Shown here in pieces: positions 1 to 5,237 of a stretch of DNA of 5,237 nt. The notes beneath the pieces were generated by a model, which was not told the DNA's origin, did not search any database, and worked only from the letters and a program-made list of their open reading frames with translations. Made by a program: the position numbers and the translations under genes. The stretch's first letter is position 1; every line of letters starts with the position of its first letter. This stretch comes from Clostridia bacterium DTU080 (lineage in GTDB: Bacteria; Bacillota; Limnochordia; DTU080), in assembly GCA_001513395.1 (NCBI GenBank), contig LFTP01000154.1, positions 1 to 5,237 on the forward strand, read 5' to 3'.

Positions 1-75
1 CGCTACGGGGACAAGACAAACGCCGCCGCCCAATTGGCCCTGTTGAAGCAGATATGGGGCGAATTCGGCGGGTAG
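1..75 (+). CDS. 3' end of an unidentified protein gene (partial)
   Basis: The frame starting at base 1 is open for 24 codons and stops at TAG (73-75). The visible C-terminus begins RYGDKTNAAAQ, continues with a short amphipathic, helix-like stretch and ends in GEFGG. This is too little to assign a family, and I do not recognise it. The gene would lie on the same strand as the hydrolase that starts 91 bases later, so the two could share a transcript. No convincing terminator is seen in 76-166, only a 5-bp CTTTC/GAAAG hairpin at 117-130. The call rests on the open frame at the window edge and its plausible composition. A chance open stretch of this length cannot be excluded. Confidence 0.4.
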   Translation, partial: RYGDKTNAAAQLALLKQIWGEFGG

Positions 76-154
76 GAGGGCCGCTTTCCACTTCTGCCAG
101 CCAAAGGACATGCCGCCTTTCTCTTGAAAGCAATAACCAAAGCTTTAAGAAAAA

Positions 155-158
155 GGAG
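155..158 (+). promoter_or_regulatory. Ribosome binding site of the hydrolase gene
   Basis: GGAG follows a run of A residues and lies 8 bases before the ATG at 167. This fixes the start there. A competing ATG at 163 is in another frame and would sit only 4 bases from the GGAG. No clear promoter boxes are seen in 76-154. A TTGAAA at 124-129 has only a poor -10 partner. Confidence 0.7.
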
Positions 159-166
159 CAAGATGT

Positions 167-2164
167 ATGCCGCATGTCCTGGGTTCTGCAATCGGAACAT
201 CGTTCCAGACGTGGCTTCGCCGACACGTGCGAAACCGCGGCGAGGTGCCCAAGTTTCCTGAAACCGAATCCGAAATAGCTGCTCACAAACAGGCCGTCAG
301 ATCGATTATCGAAAAGGCCGCCGGACCGACTCCCGAGTATGACCCGCTGATCCCTGAGATTCACCAGGTTCACCAAAGAGACGGCTACCGCATCGAGGCG
401 GTCAGCTTTCCCACCTTCGGCGGATTGCGCATGACAGCCACCGCATATGTTCCCGAAGCCGATGAACCCGTTCCCGGCATTTTGGCCGTTCACGGGCATT
501 CGGCGCACGGGCGTCGGGACGCAAAAAACCAGCAACGCTGCATCGCCCTGGCGAAATCAGGCTACTTCGTCCTGGCAGTGGATGCCATCGGGAACGGCGA
601 ACGAAGCATCGAATTGCCCGGATACTACCATGGCGGTAACGAAGCCGCCGCTATGTTGTTGACCGGTTATTCCGTCTTTGGAATCCAACTCCACGAAAAC
701 TATCGGGCGTGCGATTATTTGATATCCCGACCTGAAGTCGACGCCAGTCGCCTGGGCATCTCAGGAGCCTCAGGCGGAGGCAACCAAAGCTTTTATTCCG
801 GCGCTTGGGATGATCGCTTCAGTGCAGTCATTCCGGTTTGTTCCACGGGCGCCTACCGTAAAATGATCGGCACGCACAACTGCATGTGTGAGACGCCCTT
901 TGGAGTGGCGGGCAGCCTGGAACAGTATGATATCATGGCCGCCATCGCTCCCCGGGCTCTTTTGGTGATCAGCGCTCGCGTCGACAACTTCAGCTTCCGC
1001 TTCGAAGACGCTGAGTCCACCATGAAAAAAGCCGCCCGGGTGTGGGAGCTCTTGGGATGTCCTGAGAAAGTAGCCTTTGAGAGTCTGCCTGTGGAGCACG
1101 GCTATCCGCCGGCGGCCCGCGAGCTGGCTTTGGGCTGGTTCAACCGCTGGCTCAAGGGCGCTCCCGACAGCGACCCCACTGCCGAACCCGCCGTTTTGAT
1201 CGAGGATTACGCCACCATCTCATGCTATCCGTCGGCCGACTCGTCTCAGGTACTCACCCTGCCCGAGCTTTTTGTCAAAAAGCGCGAGGAGGTCATGCCA
1301 AAAAACCCTGAACCTAGAATGGAACAGGTGCGGGAGCTTTTCGGTACGCCTTCCGTAAAAGAACTCGACATGGAGCCTATCACCAGACTGCCGGGACCGG
1401 TCGCCGGTTCCATCGGCACCAGTTACCTCTTTCACACAGACGACGGGATCATCATCCCATCCATCACCTATTGGCCTGATTATTCTCACACCGCAGACAG
1501 CGCCCTGTTAATGGTAGGAAGCTCGAAGGACGATCTGATGAAAAGCCCGCTGGTGAGACAAGGACTGCTGGCCGGCAAATCGGTGTGGCTGGTTGATCTT
1601 CCGGGATTGGGAGAAAGCAGACTTCCGGGTGAAATCAGTGAGCATATCGAACGCATTCTAAACATCCGCGGCCACATAAGCGCGTTTCGGGCTTGCCATC
1701 TCCTAGGGCTGAGTCTGGGCGGACTCTGGATCGGTGCCGCACAGTCTTTGCTGGCTCGCTTGTCCGAAACCGCAAAACAGGTCTCTCTCGCCGCCTTCGC
1801 CGGGCCGGCCACCGTCTTTTTGGCAGGAGCCGGGCTGCTGGAAGGCTTTGAGAGAGTGATGGTCTTCAATCCCTTGGCCTCGTACAGGTTGGGCGAGCGC
1901 TTTTTCAACCTGCACTATGAGTCGTTCATACCCGGGATCCTAAAAATAGGCGACATTCCTGAGGTAGCGGCTCTGGCTGCTCCCAATCCTTTGACCGTGA
2001 CAGCGCCCTTGGGCCATGACGGCACACCTTTGAGCGTCAGTGAGGCCGCCGATGTTTTCCGACCTGTCATCAAGCGCTATGAAGCCCTCGGCAGGCGTCA
2101 AGCATTTCATCTTGTGGGTGAAGCGGAAGCAAACTCACTGTTGTTGACCGAGCTGATCAGCTGA
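167..2164 (+). CDS. Two-domain alpha/beta hydrolase, acetylxylan esterase-like
   Basis: Predicted cytoplasmic serine hydrolase of 665 residues with no signal peptide. The N-terminal half (about residues 60-330) has a full alpha/beta-hydrolase signature: oxyanion-hole HGH at 109-111, nucleophile elbow GASGGG with Ser202, probable acid Asp273 in SARVDNF, and probable base His311 in VEHGY. An unusual HNCMCE stretch (237-242) follows the strand after the elbow. From memory, a similar Cys-x-Cys-Glu occurs in related esterase-like proteins. A linker (about 330-400) leads to a second half (about 405-665) that also looks like an alpha/beta-hydrolase fold, with VDLPGLGESR (476-485) and an elbow GLSLGG containing Ser516, but no obvious matching catalytic His. 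The family resembles acetylxylan esterase (AXE1), dienelactone hydrolase and prolyl-oligopeptidase-like enzymes. Ester hydrolysis on carbohydrate or related small molecules is likely, but the substrate is unknown. The gene ends just before a strong inverted repeat and converges on a sugar isomerase gene, which weakly supports a role in sugar catabolism. Confidence 0.88.
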   Translation: MPHVLGSAIGTSFQTWLRRHVRNRGEVPKFPETESEIAAHKQAVRSIIEKAAGPTPEYDPLIPEIHQVHQRDGYRIEAVSFPTFGGLRMTATAYVPEADEPVPGILAVHGHSAHGRRDAKNQQRCIALAKSGYFVLAVDAIGNGERSIELPGYYHGGNEAAAMLLTGYSVFGIQLHENYRACDYLISRPEVDASRLGISGASGGGNQSFYSGAWDDRFSAVIPVCSTGAYRKMIGTHNCMCETPFGVAGSLEQYDIMAAIAPRALLVISARVDNFSFRFEDAESTMKKAARVWELLGCPEKVAFESLPVEHGYPPAARELALGWFNRWLKGAPDSDPTAEPAVLIEDYATISCYPSADSSQVLTLPELFVKKREEVMPKNPEPRMEQVRELFGTPSVKELDMEPITRLPGPVAGSIGTSYLFHTDDGIIIPSITYWPDYSHTADSALLMVGSSKDDLMKSPLVRQGLLAGKSVWLVDLPGLGESRLPGEISEHIERILNIRGHISAFRACHLLGLSLGGLWIGAAQSLLARLSETAKQVSLAAFAGPATVFLAGAGLLEGFERVMVFNPLASYRLGERFFNLHYESFIPGILKIGDIPEVAALAAPNPLTVTAPLGHDGTPLSVSEAADVFRPVIKRYEALGRRQAFHLVGEAEANSLLLTELIS

Positions 2165-2171
2165 ACGCTTC

Positions 2172-2216
2172 GAGCATCCCTGTAAGGGTGTCTTTCCCAC
2201 CCTTACAGGGATGTTC
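2172..2216. terminator. Bidirectional terminator-like hairpin between convergent genes
   Basis: A perfect 16-bp inverted repeat has arms 2175-2190 (CATCCCTGTAAGGGTG) and 2198-2213 around a 7-base loop. Three outer pairs, one of them G-U, extend the stem to 2172-2216. It begins 8 bases after the hydrolase stop and ends 15 bases before the isomerase stop, the classic place for a shared terminator. Neither side has a long T tract: TTCCC follows on the plus strand and CTCG on the minus strand. Intrinsic termination may therefore be incomplete, or the stem may mainly protect the 3' ends of the mRNAs. Confidence 0.75.
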
Positions 2217-2230
2217 CCGTCAGGAGAAGT

Positions 2231-3088
2231 TTAAAGTACCAGATCAGCGATTAAGGCCCGTACGTAGGCCAGGTCCTCTTGTGCAAACCATTCACGGTCT
2301 CCGCTGCGTGGCGCTTCCACACAGATGGGGCCCGTGTAGCCGATCTGTTTGGCCAGTCGTAAGAACTCCCGGTTGTTGATCTGGCCGTCAGCCAGTCCGA
2401 CCTGAACGGGTCTTTGACCGGCTATCTTGATGGCATTTTTGAGGTGAACATAGTAGAGTCGATCGCCCGACAAGCGGATAGCCTCTTCCAAAGATGGAGC
2501 GTTGTCAAAGGCCAGCATGTTGCCGTAGTCCAAGTTGATTCCTACCGCAGGATGTCCGATGCGATCGACTAATTCCCGAGTTACCGTGGGAAGATCCGTG
2601 AGATTGCTGCCGTGAGTCTCAAAGGCGATCTTGAAGCCTAACTCCTCTGCAACCTGACCGAGGTGCCTATAGGCCTGTACAGCCGCCTCCCAGTGTTCTT
2701 CATTGGCCGCCGCCGAACCCGTGAGCACCTCTCCGTTTACCGTAATCCTACCGGGGTTTTCGGTGCGCGCGTTCCACACTTTGATATCAAAGCGTTCAGC
2801 TGCCAACCGATAGTACTTCTCCTGCAGTTGAATGCCCTGTTCCCGCTCTTCGGCCGACACATTGAGAATCTTTGTGGGCGGTCCGCCGAAGATAACGGTC
2901 TTAATTCCGCTTTTTTGCACCGCCGCGGCGACACGATCATAGTACGCTTCAGGTTCCACCTGGTCCCGCGTCAGGATCTGCCTGAACTCAATGCCGTCAT
3001 ATCCCCAGTCGGCAGCCTTCTGACACGCCTCTTCTATCGTCTGTCCCTGCTCACAGTAATTGATATGCATGATAACTTCGGTTGCCAT
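2231..3088 (-). CDS. Sugar phosphate isomerase/epimerase-like TIM-barrel protein
   Basis: The product has 285 residues, the usual length for the xylose-isomerase-like TIM-barrel family (AP_endonuc_2 type; relatives include IolE, hydroxypyruvate isomerase and ketose 3-epimerases). Visible signatures are GYDGIEFR (29-36), IAFETHG with Glu157, GINLDYGN with Asp187, YYVHLKN with His215, and CVEAP with Glu258. These four residues match in kind, order and spacing the metal-binding Glu-Asp-His-Glu set of ketose 3-epimerases, so a divalent metal-dependent aldose-ketose isomerase or epimerase is likely. The exact sugar cannot be told. There is no signal peptide, so it is cytoplasmic. The ATG at 3088 is chosen because GAGGTGG lies 5 bases upstream. 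A TTG at 3133 in the same frame would add 15 residues but has no ribosome binding site, and the family normally starts close to the first beta strand (here EVIMHINY). The gene converges on the esterase-like gene and is divergent from the 3515 gene. Confidence 0.88.
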   Translation of the reverse strand: MATEVIMHINYCEQGQTIEEACQKAADWGYDGIEFRQILTRDQVEPEAYYDRVAAAVQKSGIKTVIFGGPPTKILNVSAEEREQGIQLQEKYYRLAAERFDIKVWNARTENPGRITVNGEVLTGSAAANEEHWEAAVQAYRHLGQVAEELGFKIAFETHGSNLTDLPTVTRELVDRIGHPAVGINLDYGNMLAFDNAPSLEEAIRLSGDRLYYVHLKNAIKIAGQRPVQVGLADGQINNREFLRLAKQIGYTGPICVEAPRSGDREWFAQEDLAYVRALIADLVL

Positions 3089-3093
3089 GTCAG

Positions 3094-3100
3094 CCACCTC
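3094..3100 (-). promoter_or_regulatory. Ribosome binding site deciding the isomerase start
   Basis: The minus strand reads GAGGTGG 5 bases before the ATG at 3088. It is close to the ideal anti-16S match and supports this start over the upstream in-frame TTG at 3133, which has only GAG directly abutting it. Confidence 0.75.
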
Positions 3101-3468
3101 TTTCAGTTCAGGTCGTTGCCGTGCTTCGTTCAACTCGTTAGAGGATACACCTACCGGTTAGCGAATTACCTTGACTTGTATCAAACAACTCCTCCGAGCG
3201 CACGCATGTGCTCCGTGCCGCCCGGTAACGATATGGTGCAGATATCTGTCAGGCACTTGGCTTGATCGACCTTCCCGGCCCGGTCTGATTGTGCGCGGTG
3301 AGACGGTCGCCTGTGCGAGGAGCCCATTAAGCGCTTTAAACATGGCCTTAGGCACCGGGAAAGTGCTTCATACTGCTTTCGAGCCGTACGGCAAGTTACG
3401 GTACGGATCAAGTCCGAGTGCCCGAACGAAATGCGGCCGCCGCTCCTTTGGTGGTCAAGCATGCCAGG

Positions 3469-3486
3469 ACGATCCGGCGGGATCGT
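3469..3486 (+). repeat. Short perfect hairpin in the leader of the 3515 gene
   Basis: ACGATCC and GGATCGT form a perfect 7-bp stem around the tetraloop GGCG, ending 17 bases before the ribosome binding site. It could be an operator or a structured piece of the 5' leader. Stems this short also arise by chance, and no T tract follows, so it is not a normal terminator. Confidence 0.4.
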
Positions 3487-3503
3487 ATCACGTATTGTGC
3501 TTC

Positions 3504-3510
3504 GAGGTGA
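3504..3510 (+). promoter_or_regulatory. Ribosome binding site of the 3515 gene
   Basis: GAGGTGA, a full 7-base match to the 16S anti-Shine-Dalgarno sequence, lies 4 bases before the ATG at 3515. It supports this as a truly translated start and argues against the long plus-strand frame that overlaps it. Confidence 0.8.
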
Positions 3511-3514
3511 TTAG

Positions 3515-4000
3515 ATGTTTAAGAGTAAGAAGGCCCGCGTAGTGCGTACACTGGGGCCGTTGCTTGCCAGCCTGATTATCGGCTACTTACTGGCCTATGC
3601 ACTTCCTTTCCCCGGTAGGCGCCCGTCGCCTACATCTCCGGATGAAGCAAACCTCGTGGCGGAAGTGATTCTGGAGCCTCGCATACCCAGCGAAGAAGGC
3701 CTGCACGGTCCCTTCACCGTGACTGCCCGCCTGGTTAACGAAGGACCTGAAGACTTGCACGACCTGTTGGTCGTCGCCGACCAAATGCATGCCCTGTCGG
3801 GCTATCCCAGCACACCGCCCAAAAGCGAGCGCAAGGTACAATACATCGCCATCTTGCCGGCAGGCAAGCAAGTCTCGTTGCGCTTCACCGGATTTCAGAC
3901 CTTTCATCCCGAAGAAAAGCAAGAAATCATAGTCAGTGTCTTGGGTTATCCCGGAGTCCGCAAGACCGTCTACCAGGCCATCCTGGCCCCCGAGGACTGA
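3515..4000 (+). CDS. Small membrane-anchored exported protein of unknown function
   Basis: The product has 161 residues and I do not recognise its family. The N-terminus is basic (MFKSKKARVVR) and is followed by one hydrophobic segment (about residues 13-31). This is either a membrane anchor with the rest outside the cytoplasm or an uncleaved signal peptide. There is no lipobox Cys and no AxA-type site is evident. A Pro/Ser-rich linker (31-44) leads to a domain of about 115 residues with alternating beta-type stretches (LVAEVILEP, FTVTARLVNEG, HDLLVVADQ, VSLRFTGFQTF, QEIIVSVLGY). The VNEGPEDLHDLLV pattern resembles Ig-like/CARDB-type domains, which often occur in cell-surface or adaptor proteins; this likeness is inference. 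Codon use looks like that of the neighbours. The perfect Shine-Dalgarno sequence makes it a confident gene. Its stop lies 11 bases from that of convergent ychF, with no terminator between them. Confidence 0.8.
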   Translation: MFKSKKARVVRTLGPLLASLIIGYLLAYALPFPGRRPSPTSPDEANLVAEVILEPRIPSEEGLHGPFTVTARLVNEGPEDLHDLLVVADQMHALSGYPSTPPKSERKVQYIAILPAGKQVSLRFTGFQTFHPEEKQEIIVSVLGYPGVRKTVYQAILAPED

Positions 4001-4011
4001 ACTCCTGACAC

Positions 4012-5124
4012 TCAGACGTTAAAGCGGAAAAGCACCACATCTCCGTCTTGAATCTGATAATCGCGCCCCTCGACGCGGACGCGCCCTTGCTCGCGAGCGC
4101 GGGCAAAAGAGCCGATATTGACCAGATCCTCCCAGTTGATCACCTCGGCCCGAATGAAGCCCCGCTCCATGTCGCTGTGTATCTTTCCCGCCGCTTTCGG
4201 AGCCGTCGTTCCTGCGGGCAAGGGCCAAGCCCTAGTCTGCGGCCCTTTCACCGTATAAAATGTGATCAGCCCCAATTGCTTGTACATCTCGCGCGCCAGC
4301 CGGAAAAGACCGGGTTCGGGCAGGCCGAGTTCTTCCAGAAGAGCCTTGGCTTCCTCAGGTGAGAACTCCGCTATCTCCGCCTCCAGTTGGGCGGAGATGG
4401 CCACATAACCGGCCCCCTGCTCAGCTGCATAGGCCTCGACCTGCTTGGCCGCCGGGCTCTCACCGGTCAGATCGTCTTCTCCCACATTCGCACAATAGAC
4501 CACAGGCTTGGCGGTCAATAAGCTTAGCTCCCGCCACAGCAGCTCCTCGTCAAGACCGGGGAATCCCGTCAAGCGGCCCCGCAATCTGCGAGCCGCCGTT
4601 CCTTTCTGCAATTCGTCCTGGATAAACTGTAACGCCTCCATCTCTTCCTTAAGCCGAGCCTCGCCGGTCTTGAGATATCGTGCTTGCCGCTCGATTCTCT
4701 TGCTCAGGGTCTGTAGATCCGCCAGCAGCAGTTCGGTCTCCACAACGGTGATGTCCGCCAGAGGATCGACCGTTGCGCTGACGTGGGCCACATTCTCGTC
4801 TTCGAAACAACGCACTACATGGGCCATGGCTTCGACTTGTCGGATGTGGCTCAGAAACTGGTTGCCCAACCCCTCACCTTGACTGGCGCCCTTAACGAGA
4901 CCGGCTATGTCGACAAACTCCAGTGTGGCCGGAACCACCTCCTCGGGTTTGACCACGCTGACGATGGCCTCCAGCCGGGAGTCCGGCAAGACGGTGACTC
5001 CCACGTTCGGCTCGATAGTGCAGAACGGATAATTAGCCACCGCACCACCGGCGGAAGTCAGGGCATTAAACAACGTCGATTTGCCTACATTAGGCAAGCC
5101 TACTATCCCCGCTTGTACGGACAT
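4012..5124 (-). CDS. ychF: Redox-regulated ATPase YchF (Obg-like ATPase)
   Basis: YchF is a universally conserved P-loop protein of the Obg family that binds ribosomes and prefers ATP over GTP. It is linked to stress and translation control. The product has 370 residues, close to the 363 of the E. coli protein. Motifs in order: G1 GLPNVGKS (9-16), switch NYPFCTIEPN (31-40) with Cys35 at the position of the redox-sensitive Cys of E. coli YchF, G3 DIAG (72-75) followed by LVKGASQGEGLGNQF (76-90), a coiled-coil-like helical insert (about 130-200), the altered G4 NVGE (213-216; NxxE instead of NKxD, the basis of ATP preference), and a C-terminal TGS domain (about 285-370) with AAGKIHSDMERGFIRAEV and the ending VLFRFNV. 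The domain set is complete. The ATG at 5124 is chosen because AAGGTGG lies 7 bases upstream and the protein then begins MSVQAGIVGLPN, as in the family. The in-frame extension to a GTG at 5226 has no family counterpart. Confidence 0.97.
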   Translation of the reverse strand: MSVQAGIVGLPNVGKSTLFNALTSAGGAVANYPFCTIEPNVGVTVLPDSRLEAIVSVVKPEEVVPATLEFVDIAGLVKGASQGEGLGNQFLSHIRQVEAMAHVVRCFEDENVAHVSATVDPLADITVVETELLLADLQTLSKRIERQARYLKTGEARLKEEMEALQFIQDELQKGTAARRLRGRLTGFPGLDEELLWRELSLLTAKPVVYCANVGEDDLTGESPAAKQVEAYAAEQGAGYVAISAQLEAEIAEFSPEEAKALLEELGLPEPGLFRLAREMYKQLGLITFYTVKGPQTRAWPLPAGTTAPKAAGKIHSDMERGFIRAEVINWEDLVNIGSFARAREQGRVRVEGRDYQIQDGDVVLFRFNV

Positions 5125-5131
5125 CAGGTTA

Positions 5132-5138
5132 CCACCTT
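5132..5138 (-). promoter_or_regulatory. Ribosome binding site deciding the ychF start
   Basis: The minus strand reads AAGGTGG 7 bases before the ATG at 5124. It places the start directly before the P-loop strand, as usual for YchF, and rules against the longer in-frame version. Confidence 0.75.
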
Positions 5139-5183
5139 CTAAGTTTGGATGCAGCCGCCCCGCCGCACCTGACTGACGTAAAT

Positions 5184-5210
5184 CGATCGCTCCGACGTCG
5201 ACGATCGACG
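5184..5210. repeat. CGATCG repeats and dyad upstream of ychF
   Basis: CGATCG occurs at 5184-5189 and again at 5202-5207. An inverted repeat CGTCGA-CGA-TCGACG spans 5196-5210 and overlaps the palindrome GACGTC (5194-5199). It lies 60-86 bases before the ychF start, where a promoter or operator would be expected, but no clear -35/-10 pair is visible. Short palindromes like these can be chance in such sequence. Confidence 0.25.
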
Positions 5211-5237
5211 GCAACATCTTATGCACACACTTGATCC

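Larger units (their letters stand above)
3089..3514. other. Divergent intergenic region, no credible gene
   Basis: This 426-base spacer separates the isomerase start (minus strand) from the membrane-protein start (plus strand) and should hold promoters for both. Open frames cross it on both strands, but they lack ribosome binding sites, use TTG or poorly placed starts, and have Arg/Cys/Ser-rich compositions typical of chance frames. Possible regulatory marks are weak: a partial dyad TTGA-N6-TCAA at 3171-3184, a TATCCT-like minus-strand -10 near 3142-3147 without a good -35, and a palindrome AAGCGCTT at 3329-3336. The right part has three short hairpins: 3384-3406 (CCGTAC/GTACGG), 3435-3456 (7 pairs including two G-U) and 3469-3486. 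I cannot place a promoter with confidence. Confidence 0.6.

Noticed and set aside
117..130. CTTTC/GAAAG hairpin as terminator of the upstream gene
   Set aside because: A 5-bp AT-rich stem is too weak, and the nearby A-rich stretch is on the wrong strand for a T tract.
1486..1908. Minus-strand 140-codon open frame inside the hydrolase gene
   Set aside because: It lies wholly opposite a confident coding region, has no start signal, and has a low-complexity Pro/Ser/Arg-rich product typical of antisense shadows.
3089..3133. Longer isomerase starting at TTG 3133
   Set aside because: There is no ribosome binding site, whereas GAGGTGG precedes the ATG at 3088, and the family starts close to the first beta strand.
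3181..3462. Minus-strand open frame of 93 codons in the divergent spacer
   Set aside because: The ATG at 3462 has no ribosome binding site and the Arg/Ser/His-rich product shows no domain or motif.
3171..3542. Plus-strand open frame of 123 codons across the divergent spacer
   Set aside because: It starts at TTG without a ribosome binding site, overlaps the well-supported 3515 start, and its Cys/Arg/Pro-rich composition looks like a chance frame.
5125..5226. N-terminal extension of ychF to the GTG at 5226
   Set aside because: The 34 extra residues have no counterpart in YchF, there is no good ribosome binding site for the GTG, and AAGGTGG is correctly spaced for the ATG at 5124.
5125..5237. 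Remnant of a DUF951-type small protein upstream of ychF
   Set aside because: DUF951 genes often precede ychF in Bacillota, and the minus-strand frame at the window edge reads IKC and then MLP. But the Cys-x-x-Cys context is missing, and the frame runs without a stop into ychF, so the likeness is probably chance.

Overview
The window reads as ordinary chromosomal DNA from a moderately GC-rich bacterium. Every gene that can be checked has a strong Shine-Dalgarno sequence (GGAG, GAGGTGG, GAGGTGA, AAGGTGG). The housekeeping gene ychF is clearly bacterial. The gene mix (two-domain acetylxylan-esterase-like hydrolase, TIM-barrel sugar isomerase, small membrane-anchored protein of unknown role) suits a carbohydrate-degrading, possibly anaerobic Bacillota-type organism. 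That taxonomic placement is inference only, because no rRNA or lineage-specific marker is present.

Layout from left to right. Positions 1-75 hold the last 24 codons of an unidentified plus-strand gene. After a 91-base gap, 167-2164 (+) encodes a 665-residue protein with two alpha/beta-hydrolase-like halves; the first half has a recognisable catalytic set. It meets the minus-strand gene 2231-3088 tail to tail. The short gap between them holds a perfect 16-bp inverted repeat that probably ends transcription from both sides. Gene 2231-3088 (-) encodes a 285-residue sugar phosphate isomerase/epimerase-like TIM barrel. Positions 3089-3514 are a 426-base divergent spacer with no credible gene; its right part holds three short hairpins just before the next gene. 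Gene 3515-4000 (+) encodes a 161-residue protein with one N-terminal membrane segment and an exported beta-rich domain of unknown function. Only 11 bases separate its stop from that of ychF (4012-5124, -), the translation-associated P-loop ATPase. Positions 5125-5237 are the ychF leader with short CGATCG-type palindromes.

How the genes may work together: the hydrolase and the sugar isomerase converge and could both serve breakdown of plant-derived or modified sugars, but they lie on opposite strands and are not one operon, so this is only a neighbourhood argument. ychF and the membrane-anchored protein show no functional link beyond adjacency. I found no mobile element, CRISPR array, tRNA or rRNA, and no sign of a new multi-gene system. 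The points most worth a second look are the degenerate second half of the hydrolase, the hairpin-rich leader of the 3515 gene, and the unidentified exported protein.
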